Below, one piece after another: positions 53,484-61,951 of a DNA stretch of 64,000 bases. The stretch spans positions 1-64,000 of the forward strand of contig NZ_AUIV01000023.1 in assembly GCF_000423885.1 (NCBI RefSeq), written 5' to 3'. Position numbers and translations under genes: made by a program. Under the pieces are notes generated by a model, which saw only the letters and a list, made by a program, of their open reading frames with translations, did no database searches and had not been told where the DNA came from. Position 1 is the first letter of the stretch, and every line of letters begins with the position of its first letter. Source of the stretch: Thermomonas fusca DSM 15424. GTDB taxonomy: Bacteria; Pseudomonadota; Gammaproteobacteria; Xanthomonadales; Xanthomonadaceae.

Positions 53484-54410
53484 ATGCCCGCCGCAGCATC
53501 GCCCGCCCGCGCCGACACCCGGCTTTCCGTCCTGACCGGCGTCGGCCCGGCGCTGCGGGAGAAGCTGGCCGCGCGCGGGCTTTCCACCCTGCAGGACCTG
53601 TGGCTGCACCTGCCGCGCAGCTATGAGGACCGCACCGCAGTGACCCCGATCCGGCTGCTGCAGCCGGGCGTGGCGGCACAGGTGGAAGGGCGGGTGGAGG
53701 CGGTCGAGCGCGGCTTCCGCTACCGGCCGATGCTGCGGGTGGCGCTGTCGGATGAAGGCCGCGGCACGCTGATGCTGCGGTTCTTCCATTTCCGTGCGGC
53801 GCAGGTCGCGCAGTTCGCGGTGGGCGCGCGCATCCGCGCCTACGGCACCCCGCGGCCCGGCCAGTTCGGGCTGGAGATCGTGCATCCCAGCTACCAGGTG
53901 CTGGGCGGCGAAGTTGCGCTGGGTGAGACGCTGGATCCGGTCTATCCGGCCATCGAAGGCGTCGGCCCGGCCAGCCTGCGCAAGCTGGTGCTGCAGGCCC
54001 TGCAGCGGTTGCCGGACGAGGCCACGCTGGAACTGCTGCCGCAGGCGCTGCGGCGTGCGCTGCACTTGCCCTCGCTGCGCGAGGCCATCCTCACCCTGCA
54101 CATGCCGCCGCGCGATGCCGACGTCGCCGCGCTGCAAAGCGGCCTGCATCCGGCGCAGCGGCGGCTGGCGCTGGAGGAACTGCTGGCCCACCAATTGGGC
54201 CTGCGCCGGCAGCGGCTGGCGCTGCAGGCCGAGGGCACGCGTGCGCTGCGCGGCGATGAAAAGCTGGTGGCGAAATTGAAGAAGTCGCTGCCGTTCGCGC
54301 TGACCAAGGCGCAGGCGCGGGTCTACGCGCAGCTGCGTGAGGACCTGCGCCAGCCGCGGCCGATGCTGCGGCTGGTGCAGGGCGACGTGGGGGTCGGAAT
54401 GTTAGGCTAG
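53484..54410 (+). pseudogene. recG: recG, 5' fragment interrupted by an integrated element
   Basis: The first 308 codons of RecG, the helicase that regresses stalled forks (usually about 690-710 aa). The N-terminal wedge and OB region are complete (LTGVGPALREKLAARGL, LHLPRSYEDRT, and the linker LPFALTKAQARVYAQLREDL). The frame then breaks inside Walker A: the expected GDV-G-x-GKT reads GDVGVG, followed by MLG and stop. From the break onward the sequence is foreign and lower in GC. All helicase motifs are missing, so no RecG motor can be made from this copy. Residues up to about 305 are host; the last three are read into the element. The 3' part of recG should lie beyond the window. Confidence 0.93.
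54381..54410 (+). other. Left integration junction in the recG Walker A codons
   Basis: Codons GGC GAC GTG GGG (Gly-Asp-Val-Gly) at 54381-54392 are host. The residue after, normally Ser or Ala, is Val, and the Lys codon expected at 54399 is ATG. The junction therefore lies at about 54393-54399. The exact crossover and any direct repeat cannot be set without the right end. Confidence 0.8.
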
Positions 54411-54437
54411 GCCCGCCGTTCATAGTAATACCAGGTC

Positions 54438-57026
54438 ATGAAAATCAGCAGGAAAGCGCAACCTACGTCTGCTGTCGGAGATGAAAACGCTTCTCTGAGC
54501 GTTCATTGTAGTGATGTGCACCGAAATCACCCCTTGGGCGAGGAGTTGCTGGTCTGCTTTCTCAAGGCGATTCACGATGCAATGACCCCTGGGGTGTCCC
54601 GCATTCGTCCCCGAAGGGCGAAACGCAGGATTGAGGTGCCAAGCCCATACGGCCCGGTCTTCATCGGGATGTTCCTGTGTAGCGCTGGTGCTTGGAACAC
54701 CAAATATCCCCAGCGCTTCGTCGCCGCAATGGAAAGTCATGGGACGGCAATTTGCCATGGCCTGGAGCGTTGTCTCGCTAATGGAAAGTCCAGTTACCAG
54801 CTCGCCAAGAAGCTCGTTGAATTTTTTCTCGGGAAAAAGGCGACGCACAAGCGGATCCAGTACGTCGATGCCCAGGTCAAGGGCTTCTTGGCCGATCATT
54901 CGCTTTCGACTTACCGGGAAGCTACGGCTGCGAAAGACGCCGAAGCGATCCTTCGCTATGTCGAATCCAAGGGGCTACCCGCACGAGTCGTACAGATAAC
55001 GGAAGCTGGGCCTCGGGTCAGTCTCTTTGTGCTGTCATCGCTGGCCCGAGTCCCGCTGAATAGTATCGAGCGGTATGGCGGCTCAGACAGCTTGCAGCGT
55101 CAGTTGGATGCCCTCGCGATTCTGTCACGCTGGTCAGATCAGCGCCGACTGTTTCTGCCCACGCGCAACAAACCGCATGGTCGTGAAACATTTCCCGGCT
55201 TGGTCGTCGATTTCAAGAACCTGCGGGTTGACCGGGGCGGACTGCTCGACGACATGCTGGAGGCACTTCCAACGCCAGCTGATCACCATGAAACACAGGC
55301 GATGCTGCGACAAATCCAGTGGCTCGTGGCACCGGAAGCCGGCAAGCGGTGGGATGGAATTAGCAAGGACTCCCAACGCGTTCTAGGGATCAAAGTATCC
55401 AAGTTGACGCAAGCTGATGCGATTCGCCTCGTTGATGGTCTCGAAAACCGCTTGAGCAAGGGCTCGTGCACGGTAAGAACGCGAAGCGACTACGTCGCAG
55501 CGTTCAAGGCGCAACTCATCGACGCTTTCGAACGCCACCAGAAAATCCTCCGGTTTTCGAGAAAGATGCCTGTTCAAGAGGCGCGGCAGAACCGTGGCTT
55601 GCTAAGCGATCAGCCCGATGCCCGCGCGATAGATCCGGAAAATCGGCCAGCCATCATCAATGTTGCTTGGGGCTCACCAGAGGAAGCCAAAAAGAAGGCG
55701 ACTGCGCATCTCGAAGATCGGCTTGCACGTGTGCACGCCGCCTGCGACGAGGAGATCAATGCATTTCTGGACTGGCGGGCATTCCTGGAAGAGGTTGGGC
55801 GCAATCCCCTGCCGGCGGGAATGCGTCGCCATGCCGACGCGATTATCGGTGTTAGTTCGAGTCCGAAATGGCTGGCGCACTGGATGGAGACCGCTGACTT
55901 AGCGGATATCGCTCGCGTCATCGTCGAGGCCACGCATACAAAGGAGCTTTACAGGGAAGCGCAGGACTTCGCATGGCGGTCCAAGCTGTACCAGTTCCGC
56001 ATTTCGCGTGCTTTCCCGCGTCTGGCCGAGCGATTCCCGGCGTTGATCGACTGGTGTGGTGCGGTATCAAAGGGCCCGGCACGCCTGTCTTGGGTGGCGT
56101 TGAGCGCTTGGTACGTGCCGCGCTGGGTGCAGTTGGCAATAGAAATCAAGATTCAGGCCGAGACGGGTTGGAATCGCGCGACGGTGCGCAATCTGCGGGC
56201 CGATGGCATATCGATCCGAGGGTCAGCGGTGGAACTTCAGGCGGTGAAGGGAAAGACTGGCGAGATGCAATACGGGGGTACCGACAGCGCTGACAGGCAC
56301 TTGTTATCTGGTCTGAAGCTAATGCTTGAGCACAACCAACACGTGGACGCGTACTGGGGCCGGGAGCGGCAAGGTGTGTTTGTCGCCATGGTGGCCAAGA
56401 AAGACCACCACCGTGTTTTTGGTATGGGGACGGAAGATAAGCTTCGGAAGAAATTTATCGCCAAGCACGGGCTGCCGCACTTCACTCGCGAGCAACTCCG
56501 CAACCAGAGAATGGCAACGCGCTTTCTCATCGACGAAGACCCGCATGAGATCCAAGCCAGCATGGGTCATGCCGATCTGGCAACCACTTCGACCTATCTG
56601 CGCCATGCGGTTATCGAAATCCTGAACAGAGCGAATATCGCGAAGTTTCAACGTCAACTTGCCGCAACGATCGTATGGGCTGTGGAGGGCGACGACTACG
56701 TTGAGAAGCGCGGAATGGATCGCAGCGAGGTGGATCGGCGGCTGTTGTTGTTTCCGATCAGTGACCACGCTACCGCCGAGCAAGCAATGCCGCCGACGTG
56801 CGATGTCTGGATGGCGAATCCGGCAGCGCCGTTAACGTTGGACCTGCTTCGTATCCAACATCTGGCGCGGCAACGTGCGTACTACGCAGCTCATTGGCAG
56901 CGACTGCGCGCGCAGGCCCCCGATCGATTTGAACATATCCATAGGCCCCGGATCGAGTTCACGGCCGCGTTGTGGGCGATTGTTTCCGATTCGCCATATG
57001 CGGCGCTGCTGGAGGCGTCGACATGA
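54438..57026 (+). CDS. Large tyrosine recombinase, first of the element operon (GmtY-like candidate)
   Basis: An 862-aa protein with a tyrosine-recombinase catalytic domain only in its C-terminal third (about 560-740). Visible catalytic candidates are Arg580 (ETGWNRATVRNLR), Lys604 or 606 (VKGKTGEM), Arg688 (FTREQLRNQRMATR, where the usual His is Glu685), His711 (MGHADLATTSTYLRH) and nucleophile Tyr720, with the correct 9-residue His-Tyr spacing. The first 550 residues show no motif I know and may be a DNA-binding or complex-forming region. It starts 27 bp after the recG fragment and overlaps the next gene by 4 bp. Position and size suggest the first protein of a recombinase trio; GmtY is my best guess, unverified. 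Confidence 0.8.
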   Translation: MKISRKAQPTSAVGDENASLSVHCSDVHRNHPLGEELLVCFLKAIHDAMTPGVSRIRPRRAKRRIEVPSPYGPVFIGMFLCSAGAWNTKYPQRFVAAMESHGTAICHGLERCLANGKSSYQLAKKLVEFFLGKKATHKRIQYVDAQVKGFLADHSLSTYREATAAKDAEAILRYVESKGLPARVVQITEAGPRVSLFVLSSLARVPLNSIERYGGSDSLQRQLDALAILSRWSDQRRLFLPTRNKPHGRETFPGLVVDFKNLRVDRGGLLDDMLEALPTPADHHETQAMLRQIQWLVAPEAGKRWDGISKDSQRVLGIKVSKLTQADAIRLVDGLENRLSKGSCTVRTRSDYVAAFKAQLIDAFERHQKILRFSRKMPVQEARQNRGLLSDQPDARAIDPENRPAIINVAWGSPEEAKKKATAHLEDRLARVHAACDEEINAFLDWRAFLEEVGRNPLPAGMRRHADAIIGVSSSPKWLAHWMETADLADIARVIVEATHTKELYREAQDFAWRSKLYQFRISRAFPRLAERFPALIDWCGAVSKGPARLSWVALSAWYVPRWVQLAIEIKIQAETGWNRATVRNLRADGISIRGSAVELQAVKGKTGEMQYGGTDSADRHLLSGLKLMLEHNQHVDAYWGRERQGVFVAMVAKKDHHRVFGMGTEDKLRKKFIAKHGLPHFTREQLRNQRMATRFLIDEDPHEIQASMGHADLATTSTYLRHAVIEILNRANIAKFQRQLAATIVWAVEGDDYVEKRGMDRSEVDRRLLLFPISDHATAEQAMPPTCDVWMANPAAPLTLDLLRIQHLARQRAYYAAHWQRLRAQAPDRFEHIHRPRIEFTAALWAIVSDSPYAALLEAST

Positions 57027-59314
57027 ATGTTCAAGCCAAAGCGATACCCGCGAGCGCTACGGAAGTCCGAGCGATGGGACGGGTTACGGCGTGGCCGGAA
57101 GACGTGCCCTTCAATCCGAGAATTCTGAGTGCTTGGGATGACAGTCTCTTGCGTTTGCGCGATGAGAGGGGAGTGGAGCGGATCATCAATTTGGAGAAGG
57201 TGCCGCTTCCGGCAAACCGTTCGTCTGGAGGGCCGTTCGATCACGGACTCACGTTGGGTCAGTTCCCGCATTGGTTGGATGTTGCACGGGCGCATCTGGC
57301 CCTCTCGCTCAACGAATACAGCGGACACGATGCATTAGACACGGCGATCAATGGCTTGAACCACGTGCTTCGCTTCTTTGCGTGGTGCGTGGAGCAGCGC
57401 GTATACAAGCTTTCGGCCCTTCGCCCACAAGATCTTGAAGAGTTCGCCGTTGCCCTCAGGCCGCATGGGTGGTTCTCTGCCCTGTCTGTTCCGGAACGCC
57501 TGGATCAAATCGTCGAGCGTGCAGGAAAGGACACGCATATCCTCAATTCCATCGTCTCAGTGAAGAACAGGGTTTGCAGCGTTTCGCCGGATGCGCTGTC
57601 ACGGGAGATGGGTTTCGTTATCACGAGTCGTGAGTTTCCTGTGGGGTTCCGCGAGGCCATGGCCGCATTGACAGGCTATCCGCCCCATCGATCGCGCAAG
57701 GCGACAAAGAGTAGAGAGGGTTGGTCGGAGTCGTCCTTTAAGAACTGCTTCACTGCGCTAAATCGTTTGGCACATCTACCAGATGCCCTGGATCGATTAG
57801 ATTTTGAGCCGTTCCCAAACGCCAGAAAGCACGCTCGTCAGTCGGGTGGACGACCGGATGGCCGGACACGGAATCTCCCTATCGAAGAGGCCGCCAAGCT
57901 ACTGGGCTTGGCTCTGAAATGGATCTACGAGCGCAGTGACGGCGTCGTAGAACTGATGAATGTATGGCGCGATGCGCTCGGCGAGGCCCGCTATCGGTGG
58001 TGCTCAGCTGAAGACATCCAGATCTTCGCGACGCAACGCTTGCGCGAGGCGTATCCGGCGATCCAGGCGAAATATGGGCTGCCGGGACAGCTGACCGGCG
58101 CCGTGCGAGCGGGAGGAGGGGAAGGAGACACTTCGGTCGTGGAATTGATTCAGGACCTGCAGACTGCAGCCATGATCATCGTTGGCATCAACCAAGGCCG
58201 GCGAAAGAATGAAGTGCTGGGCGAGGGTAGTCGCCCTTGGGGTTTGTATCTGGGCTGTATGCTGCCTTCGGATCCCTTCGTCGATGCCCATGAATTGGAC
58301 ATCTATATCGAAAAGACCTGGCGCAATTGGATGCGGATGTCCACGAATAAGCTTACGGTCGATGCCATTCGCGTTTTGGAGCGGCTGCGTCTGGCCATCT
58401 ATCCGCAAGAGAAGGAAGATTCGGGCCTGTCGGCGGAGGAACTCAGAAGGCGCAAGCTATTCGTCTTTCCGACATTTCGGGTGTTGCTGGGCGAGGACAT
58501 CGCTCCTTATCAATACGCTTTCGGCAACCATAGCGTGCGCTTCTTCAAGGAAGCCGGTGTGGGCGAAGAAGCACGCCGTAGCCATTCATTCCGGCGCTTT
58601 TTCGCATTGATCTATGTATATCGCTGGGAACACCCCTTGTTGCAAGCGTTGTCCGAATATCTGTGTCACATGGACATGGAGTCCACGCGGGTCTACGTCA
58701 CGGATCCCAGCATGCGGGAAGAAGCGGAGCGGATTGAGAAGGTCTATCGCCTTCGCGCAGATTGCTTTCCATTCGAGGAGTTGACGGAGGCGCAGCGGCA
58801 GTACGCCGACGATTTGTTGCGCGCGATGCTCACATCGACCTCCGCAGGCGGACCGATGGCACGTCGCGTTCGGCAGTGGGTCAAGCGCCTCGCTCGCCGG
58901 GTTGAATTTGCTGATGCTGACCTAGATGAGGCGCTTGCTGCCGTGCGTAGCAGCGTAGACCGGCGCGGGTATATGCCGACATCTTTCCGTCATGGCGCGT
59001 GTTGGGCGAGCGGAGATCGCATGGCGCGCCGGGCACGTTGCGGGAGCGGTGGAAAGCTGCATCGCGAACAGGCAGATATCGGCATCTGCAGTACATGCCC
59101 ATTCCACAGTACGTCCGAAGCGTTCCTTCGTAACGTGGAGCAAGAAGCAATGGAGTTGGAGGCACAGGCAAAAGCAACAGTGGATGCTGTCGAACGTGAG
59201 GCGACACTGAGGGCTTCACGCCGGCTTCTCGAACTGATTGACCTGGAACGGGAGTTGATGGCCCGGTATCGGCCCCTGAACCAGCCCGCTTCGCCCGGGC
59301 GAACCACATCATGA
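57023..59314 (+). CDS. Large tyrosine recombinase/integrase, second of the operon (GmtZ-like candidate)
   Basis: A 763-aa recombinase with the catalytic domain in the middle (about 370-575): Arg393 or 394 (GINQGRRKNEVLG), Lys431 (IEKTWRNW), His521 and Arg524 (RSHSFRRFF), His549 (CHMDMESTRVYVT) and Tyr558. A C-terminal extension follows with Cys660, Cys673, Cys689, Cys692 and His695 (GACW, RARCG, GICSTCPFH), which looks like a zinc site, then a helical tail. Tn554 TnpB and GmtZ-type integrases are large in the same way. The start at 57023 overlaps the previous stop (ATGA), and its own stop overlaps the next start. Confidence 0.8.
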   Translation: MNVQAKAIPASATEVRAMGRVTAWPEDVPFNPRILSAWDDSLLRLRDERGVERIINLEKVPLPANRSSGGPFDHGLTLGQFPHWLDVARAHLALSLNEYSGHDALDTAINGLNHVLRFFAWCVEQRVYKLSALRPQDLEEFAVALRPHGWFSALSVPERLDQIVERAGKDTHILNSIVSVKNRVCSVSPDALSREMGFVITSREFPVGFREAMAALTGYPPHRSRKATKSREGWSESSFKNCFTALNRLAHLPDALDRLDFEPFPNARKHARQSGGRPDGRTRNLPIEEAAKLLGLALKWIYERSDGVVELMNVWRDALGEARYRWCSAEDIQIFATQRLREAYPAIQAKYGLPGQLTGAVRAGGGEGDTSVVELIQDLQTAAMIIVGINQGRRKNEVLGEGSRPWGLYLGCMLPSDPFVDAHELDIYIEKTWRNWMRMSTNKLTVDAIRVLERLRLAIYPQEKEDSGLSAEELRRRKLFVFPTFRVLLGEDIAPYQYAFGNHSVRFFKEAGVGEEARRSHSFRRFFALIYVYRWEHPLLQALSEYLCHMDMESTRVYVTDPSMREEAERIEKVYRLRADCFPFEELTEAQRQYADDLLRAMLTSTSAGGPMARRVRQWVKRLARRVEFADADLDEALAAVRSSVDRRGYMPTSFRHGACWASGDRMARRARCGSGGKLHREQADIGICSTCPFHSTSEAFLRNVEQEAMELEAQAKATVDAVEREATLRASRRLLELIDLERELMARYRPLNQPASPGRTTS

Positions 59315-59919
59315 GTATCTCCAAGAATCATGTTTCCCGGCGGCTTCGCGACGAGGCCTTGTCGTCGATCGATGCCAAGTACACCCTGCTGGAGAATTGG
59401 GCTCGCAATGGTATTCCGTTGCGCCGGAATGCCGGACAGGCATTGGAGCTGGAGTGGTTTCCGACCAGCCTGCGGACGTTTTGCGCTTGGGATGGATCGC
59501 AGAACGACAAGGCAGTGCGGGCGCAATGCGGCCTTTTGAGACGCAATGCGTTCCAGACGTTGACCTCCGATGCCAAACGGTTGCAGGACGTCAAAGCGTT
59601 ACTGAAGACGATCACCGAGCAGGCCATAAAAGCGCGAAAACGCCTTGATCCGCGTGTGGCGGTAGACGAGGCCGAAGAACGTATCCGTATCGAGCGTGAG
59701 AAGCGCGCCGGCGCGCTGCTGGGTTATCGACGGGCGCGCCAGGAGGCGCGCGAATTGCGTGCTTCGCTGTTTTCGGAGCAGCGTGCACACAAGCAATCGA
59801 TCGAGCAGATGGACAAGCATTCCAAACAACAGGACAAGGAAAACGCCGACTTGCGCAGGCAAGTAGCGGAGCTCACGGACACTTTACGAAAGACCACGCC
59901 CATTCGGCGGGTACGTTAG
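59311..59919 (+). CDS. Small coiled-coil accessory protein, third of the trio (GmtX-like candidate)
   Basis: A 202-aa, highly charged protein. The N-terminal 80 residues (AKYTLLENWARNGIPLRR..LEWFPTSLRTFCAWDGSQN) may form a small DNA-binding or interaction domain. From about residue 85 to 195 it is a near-continuous coiled coil rich in Arg, Glu and Lys. It holds the TnpC/GmtX position directly after the large recombinases, with a 4-bp overlap, and so is probably a structural partner or directionality factor of the recombination complex. No enzymatic motif is visible. Confidence 0.7.
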   Translation: MSISKNHVSRRLRDEALSSIDAKYTLLENWARNGIPLRRNAGQALELEWFPTSLRTFCAWDGSQNDKAVRAQCGLLRRNAFQTLTSDAKRLQDVKALLKTITEQAIKARKRLDPRVAVDEAEERIRIEREKRAGALLGYRRARQEARELRASLFSEQRAHKQSIEQMDKHSKQQDKENADLRRQVAELTDTLRKTTPIRRVR

Positions 59920-59929
59920 AGATGATCAT

Positions 59930-61951
59930 ATGAGCACCATGACGACGACGCATCGTGCCAATACGACGATTTCAGAACAGGCCAAGGCACTGGCGGAGGC
60001 TTTGGGTGCGGATGTGGATGCAGCCAAGGCCCTGAAACGCCTGCTGGCCGTCGGTGTGGTCGATCTGTGGCAGGTGCCGCTATATCTGCCTTCGCGATTC
60101 CTGGATGCCAGGGAGCCCATCAGCCAGTTCTTTGGTCTGACAGCTTCGGATCGCGAAGAGGTCCTCATTGGCCACTATGCGGGAGATTTTCGCACCCGTT
60201 GGCATGCGGGTCGTCGCGGTGGGCGCCACAGTCCGCAGGCACAGGGCTCGCTCGTCGATACCAATGGGATGCGGATCAAGTTCTCCCTATTCGGTGATGC
60301 GCGTTCGTTTCAAAAGGCTTTGGAGGAGGCGGGTGAACAAGTCGCGCTAGCCGGCACGTTGAATCAGGTCGGTGCGCATGTCTATTTGAATAACCCGGTC
60401 TTGCTCGACCCGGGTGTATTGGGGCAGCTGGTGCCGCACTATCCGGGCAAAGCCCGGGTCTTGTCGTTGGCAATGGCCAGGCGCGTGATCCCGGCGCTTC
60501 TGCCGCAGGCGATTCCCGCCTGTGCGGCAAAGCTTCGCGCGGACGCCCGCACCCTGGTTGACGAGTCGGCGTTGCGTCAGTTGCTGGCTCGACCGCATGG
60601 CACCTTGGAGGACCTGCTCTGGGAAGCGCACCTGCCGACATCGCCCGAGGCGGGAGAACGTGCCCAGTGGAGCTTGGAACGACTGTCGGCCTTGCTGACG
60701 GTCGGTGAACTGCGGAAGTTGCAGCATGAGCATCCACCGGTTCGCCAGCAGCTTCACATCGACGAATGGAGAGACTTGCTGACCCGTATTCCGTTCCAGC
60801 TCACGGATGAGCAGAGGAATGCCGCCGCACAACTTGTGCGCCGCTTTGGGGGCGAGATGACCTCATCGACGCTGATCAACGCCGATGTGGGCATGGGCAA
60901 GTCGATCGTCTACCAATTGGCGACGGCCGCGGGAGTTCGCGCAGGGGCGCGGGCTGCAGTCCTGCTGCCAAACGAGCGTTTGGCGGTTCAAGCCTACGAA
61001 GAGATTTCCCGACTGTTCCCGGAATGGGGCGCAACACTCGTCACCGGAAAATCGGGCGTACGTGACGTGACCGATACGCAATGGCTGATTGGTACGACCG
61101 CCATGCTGTTCCGCGATGTGGGACATCTGGATATCTGCGTCGTGGACGAGCAGCACCGCTTCTCGGTCGATCAGCGACGTGCGCTTTCTCAGGATGGCAC
61201 TCATCTGGTGGAGATCAGCGCCACGCCGATTCCGCGCACGCAGGCGTTGCTGTTGTACGGCAAGCTGGACGTCATCCGATTGACCAAGCGTCACAGTCCG
61301 CAGGACATACAAACACAGATCGTGGAGCGTGCTGGCACATCGCGTATGGTGGATCGGCTGCATCAGATCATTGACCTGGGAGGCCGGGTGCTGATCGTCT
61401 GTCCCCGACGCGAGGAGGATGAAGAAGATGAAGGCGGCTCCCTGCCTTCGGTCGCGCGCGTAGCGGAGAAGTGGGAGCGGCTATTCCCGGGGCTGGTGAG
61501 ATCGCTCCACGGAGAATCTGACCCGAACGATGTAGAGATCGCGTTCGCCGACTTGGCAAGCGGTCATGCGCAGATCCTCGTGGCGACCACGGTGGTGGAA
61601 GTAGGGCTTAACATCCAAAACCTGCGGGCCGTGGTGATCGTGCATGCCGAGCGCTTCGGTCTGTCGCAACTGCACCAGTTGCGCGGTCGATTGGCGCGCG
61701 AGGGCGGAAGCGGCGAGTGCTTTCTGTATCTTCCACAGCCCGTGGGTGTCGACGCGGCCACCCGTCTGCAGGCGTTGGTTGCCACCAGTGACGGTTTCGA
61801 ACTGGCCGACCACGACATGCGGATCCGCGGCATTGGGGACATTTCCGCTATAGGCGAGCGCCAGCACGGAAGCGCTGGCAGTCTGCTCATGAATCGGGCC
61901 GTGCCGATGTCGACATTTCTTGATGTCCTGGAGACGTTGGGGGCGCCATGA
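59930..61951 (+). CDS. Element-encoded RecG-type SF2 helicase
   Basis: A 673-aa helicase with the complete RecG layout. It has an N-terminal segment like the HhH/wedge start (LLAVGVVDLWQVPLYLPSRFLDAREPI), an OB-like region (VALAGTLNQVGAHVYLNNPV, about 138-157), Walker A ADVGMGKS (319-325), motif II VVDEQHRFSV (405-413), motif III SATPIPRT (430-437), TTVVEVGLNIQN (553-564) and motif VI LRGRLAREGG. Motif VI differs slightly from canonical RecG (LRGRVGRG) but keeps both arginines. It is about as long as host RecG and clearly diverged from the host fragment, so it is not the displaced 3' half. It lies 10 bp after the coiled-coil gene and overlaps the next recombinase (ATGA). It likely replaces host RecG or serves the element's own DNA processing. 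Confidence 0.9.
   Translation: MSTMTTTHRANTTISEQAKALAEALGADVDAAKALKRLLAVGVVDLWQVPLYLPSRFLDAREPISQFFGLTASDREEVLIGHYAGDFRTRWHAGRRGGRHSPQAQGSLVDTNGMRIKFSLFGDARSFQKALEEAGEQVALAGTLNQVGAHVYLNNPVLLDPGVLGQLVPHYPGKARVLSLAMARRVIPALLPQAIPACAAKLRADARTLVDESALRQLLARPHGTLEDLLWEAHLPTSPEAGERAQWSLERLSALLTVGELRKLQHEHPPVRQQLHIDEWRDLLTRIPFQLTDEQRNAAAQLVRRFGGEMTSSTLINADVGMGKSIVYQLATAAGVRAGARAAVLLPNERLAVQAYEEISRLFPEWGATLVTGKSGVRDVTDTQWLIGTTAMLFRDVGHLDICVVDEQHRFSVDQRRALSQDGTHLVEISATPIPRTQALLLYGKLDVIRLTKRHSPQDIQTQIVERAGTSRMVDRLHQIIDLGGRVLIVCPRREEDEEDEGGSLPSVARVAEKWERLFPGLVRSLHGESDPNDVEIAFADLASGHAQILVATTVVEVGLNIQNLRAVVIVHAERFGLSQLHQLRGRLAREGGSGECFLYLPQPVGVDAATRLQALVATSDGFELADHDMRIRGIGDISAIGERQHGSAGSLLMNRAVPMSTFLDVLETLGAP

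Noticed and set aside
59930..61951. That the element helicase is the displaced 3' part of host recG
   Set aside because: It has its own N-terminal wedge region and a complete Walker A, differs in composition from the host fragment, and is coupled to element genes on both sides.
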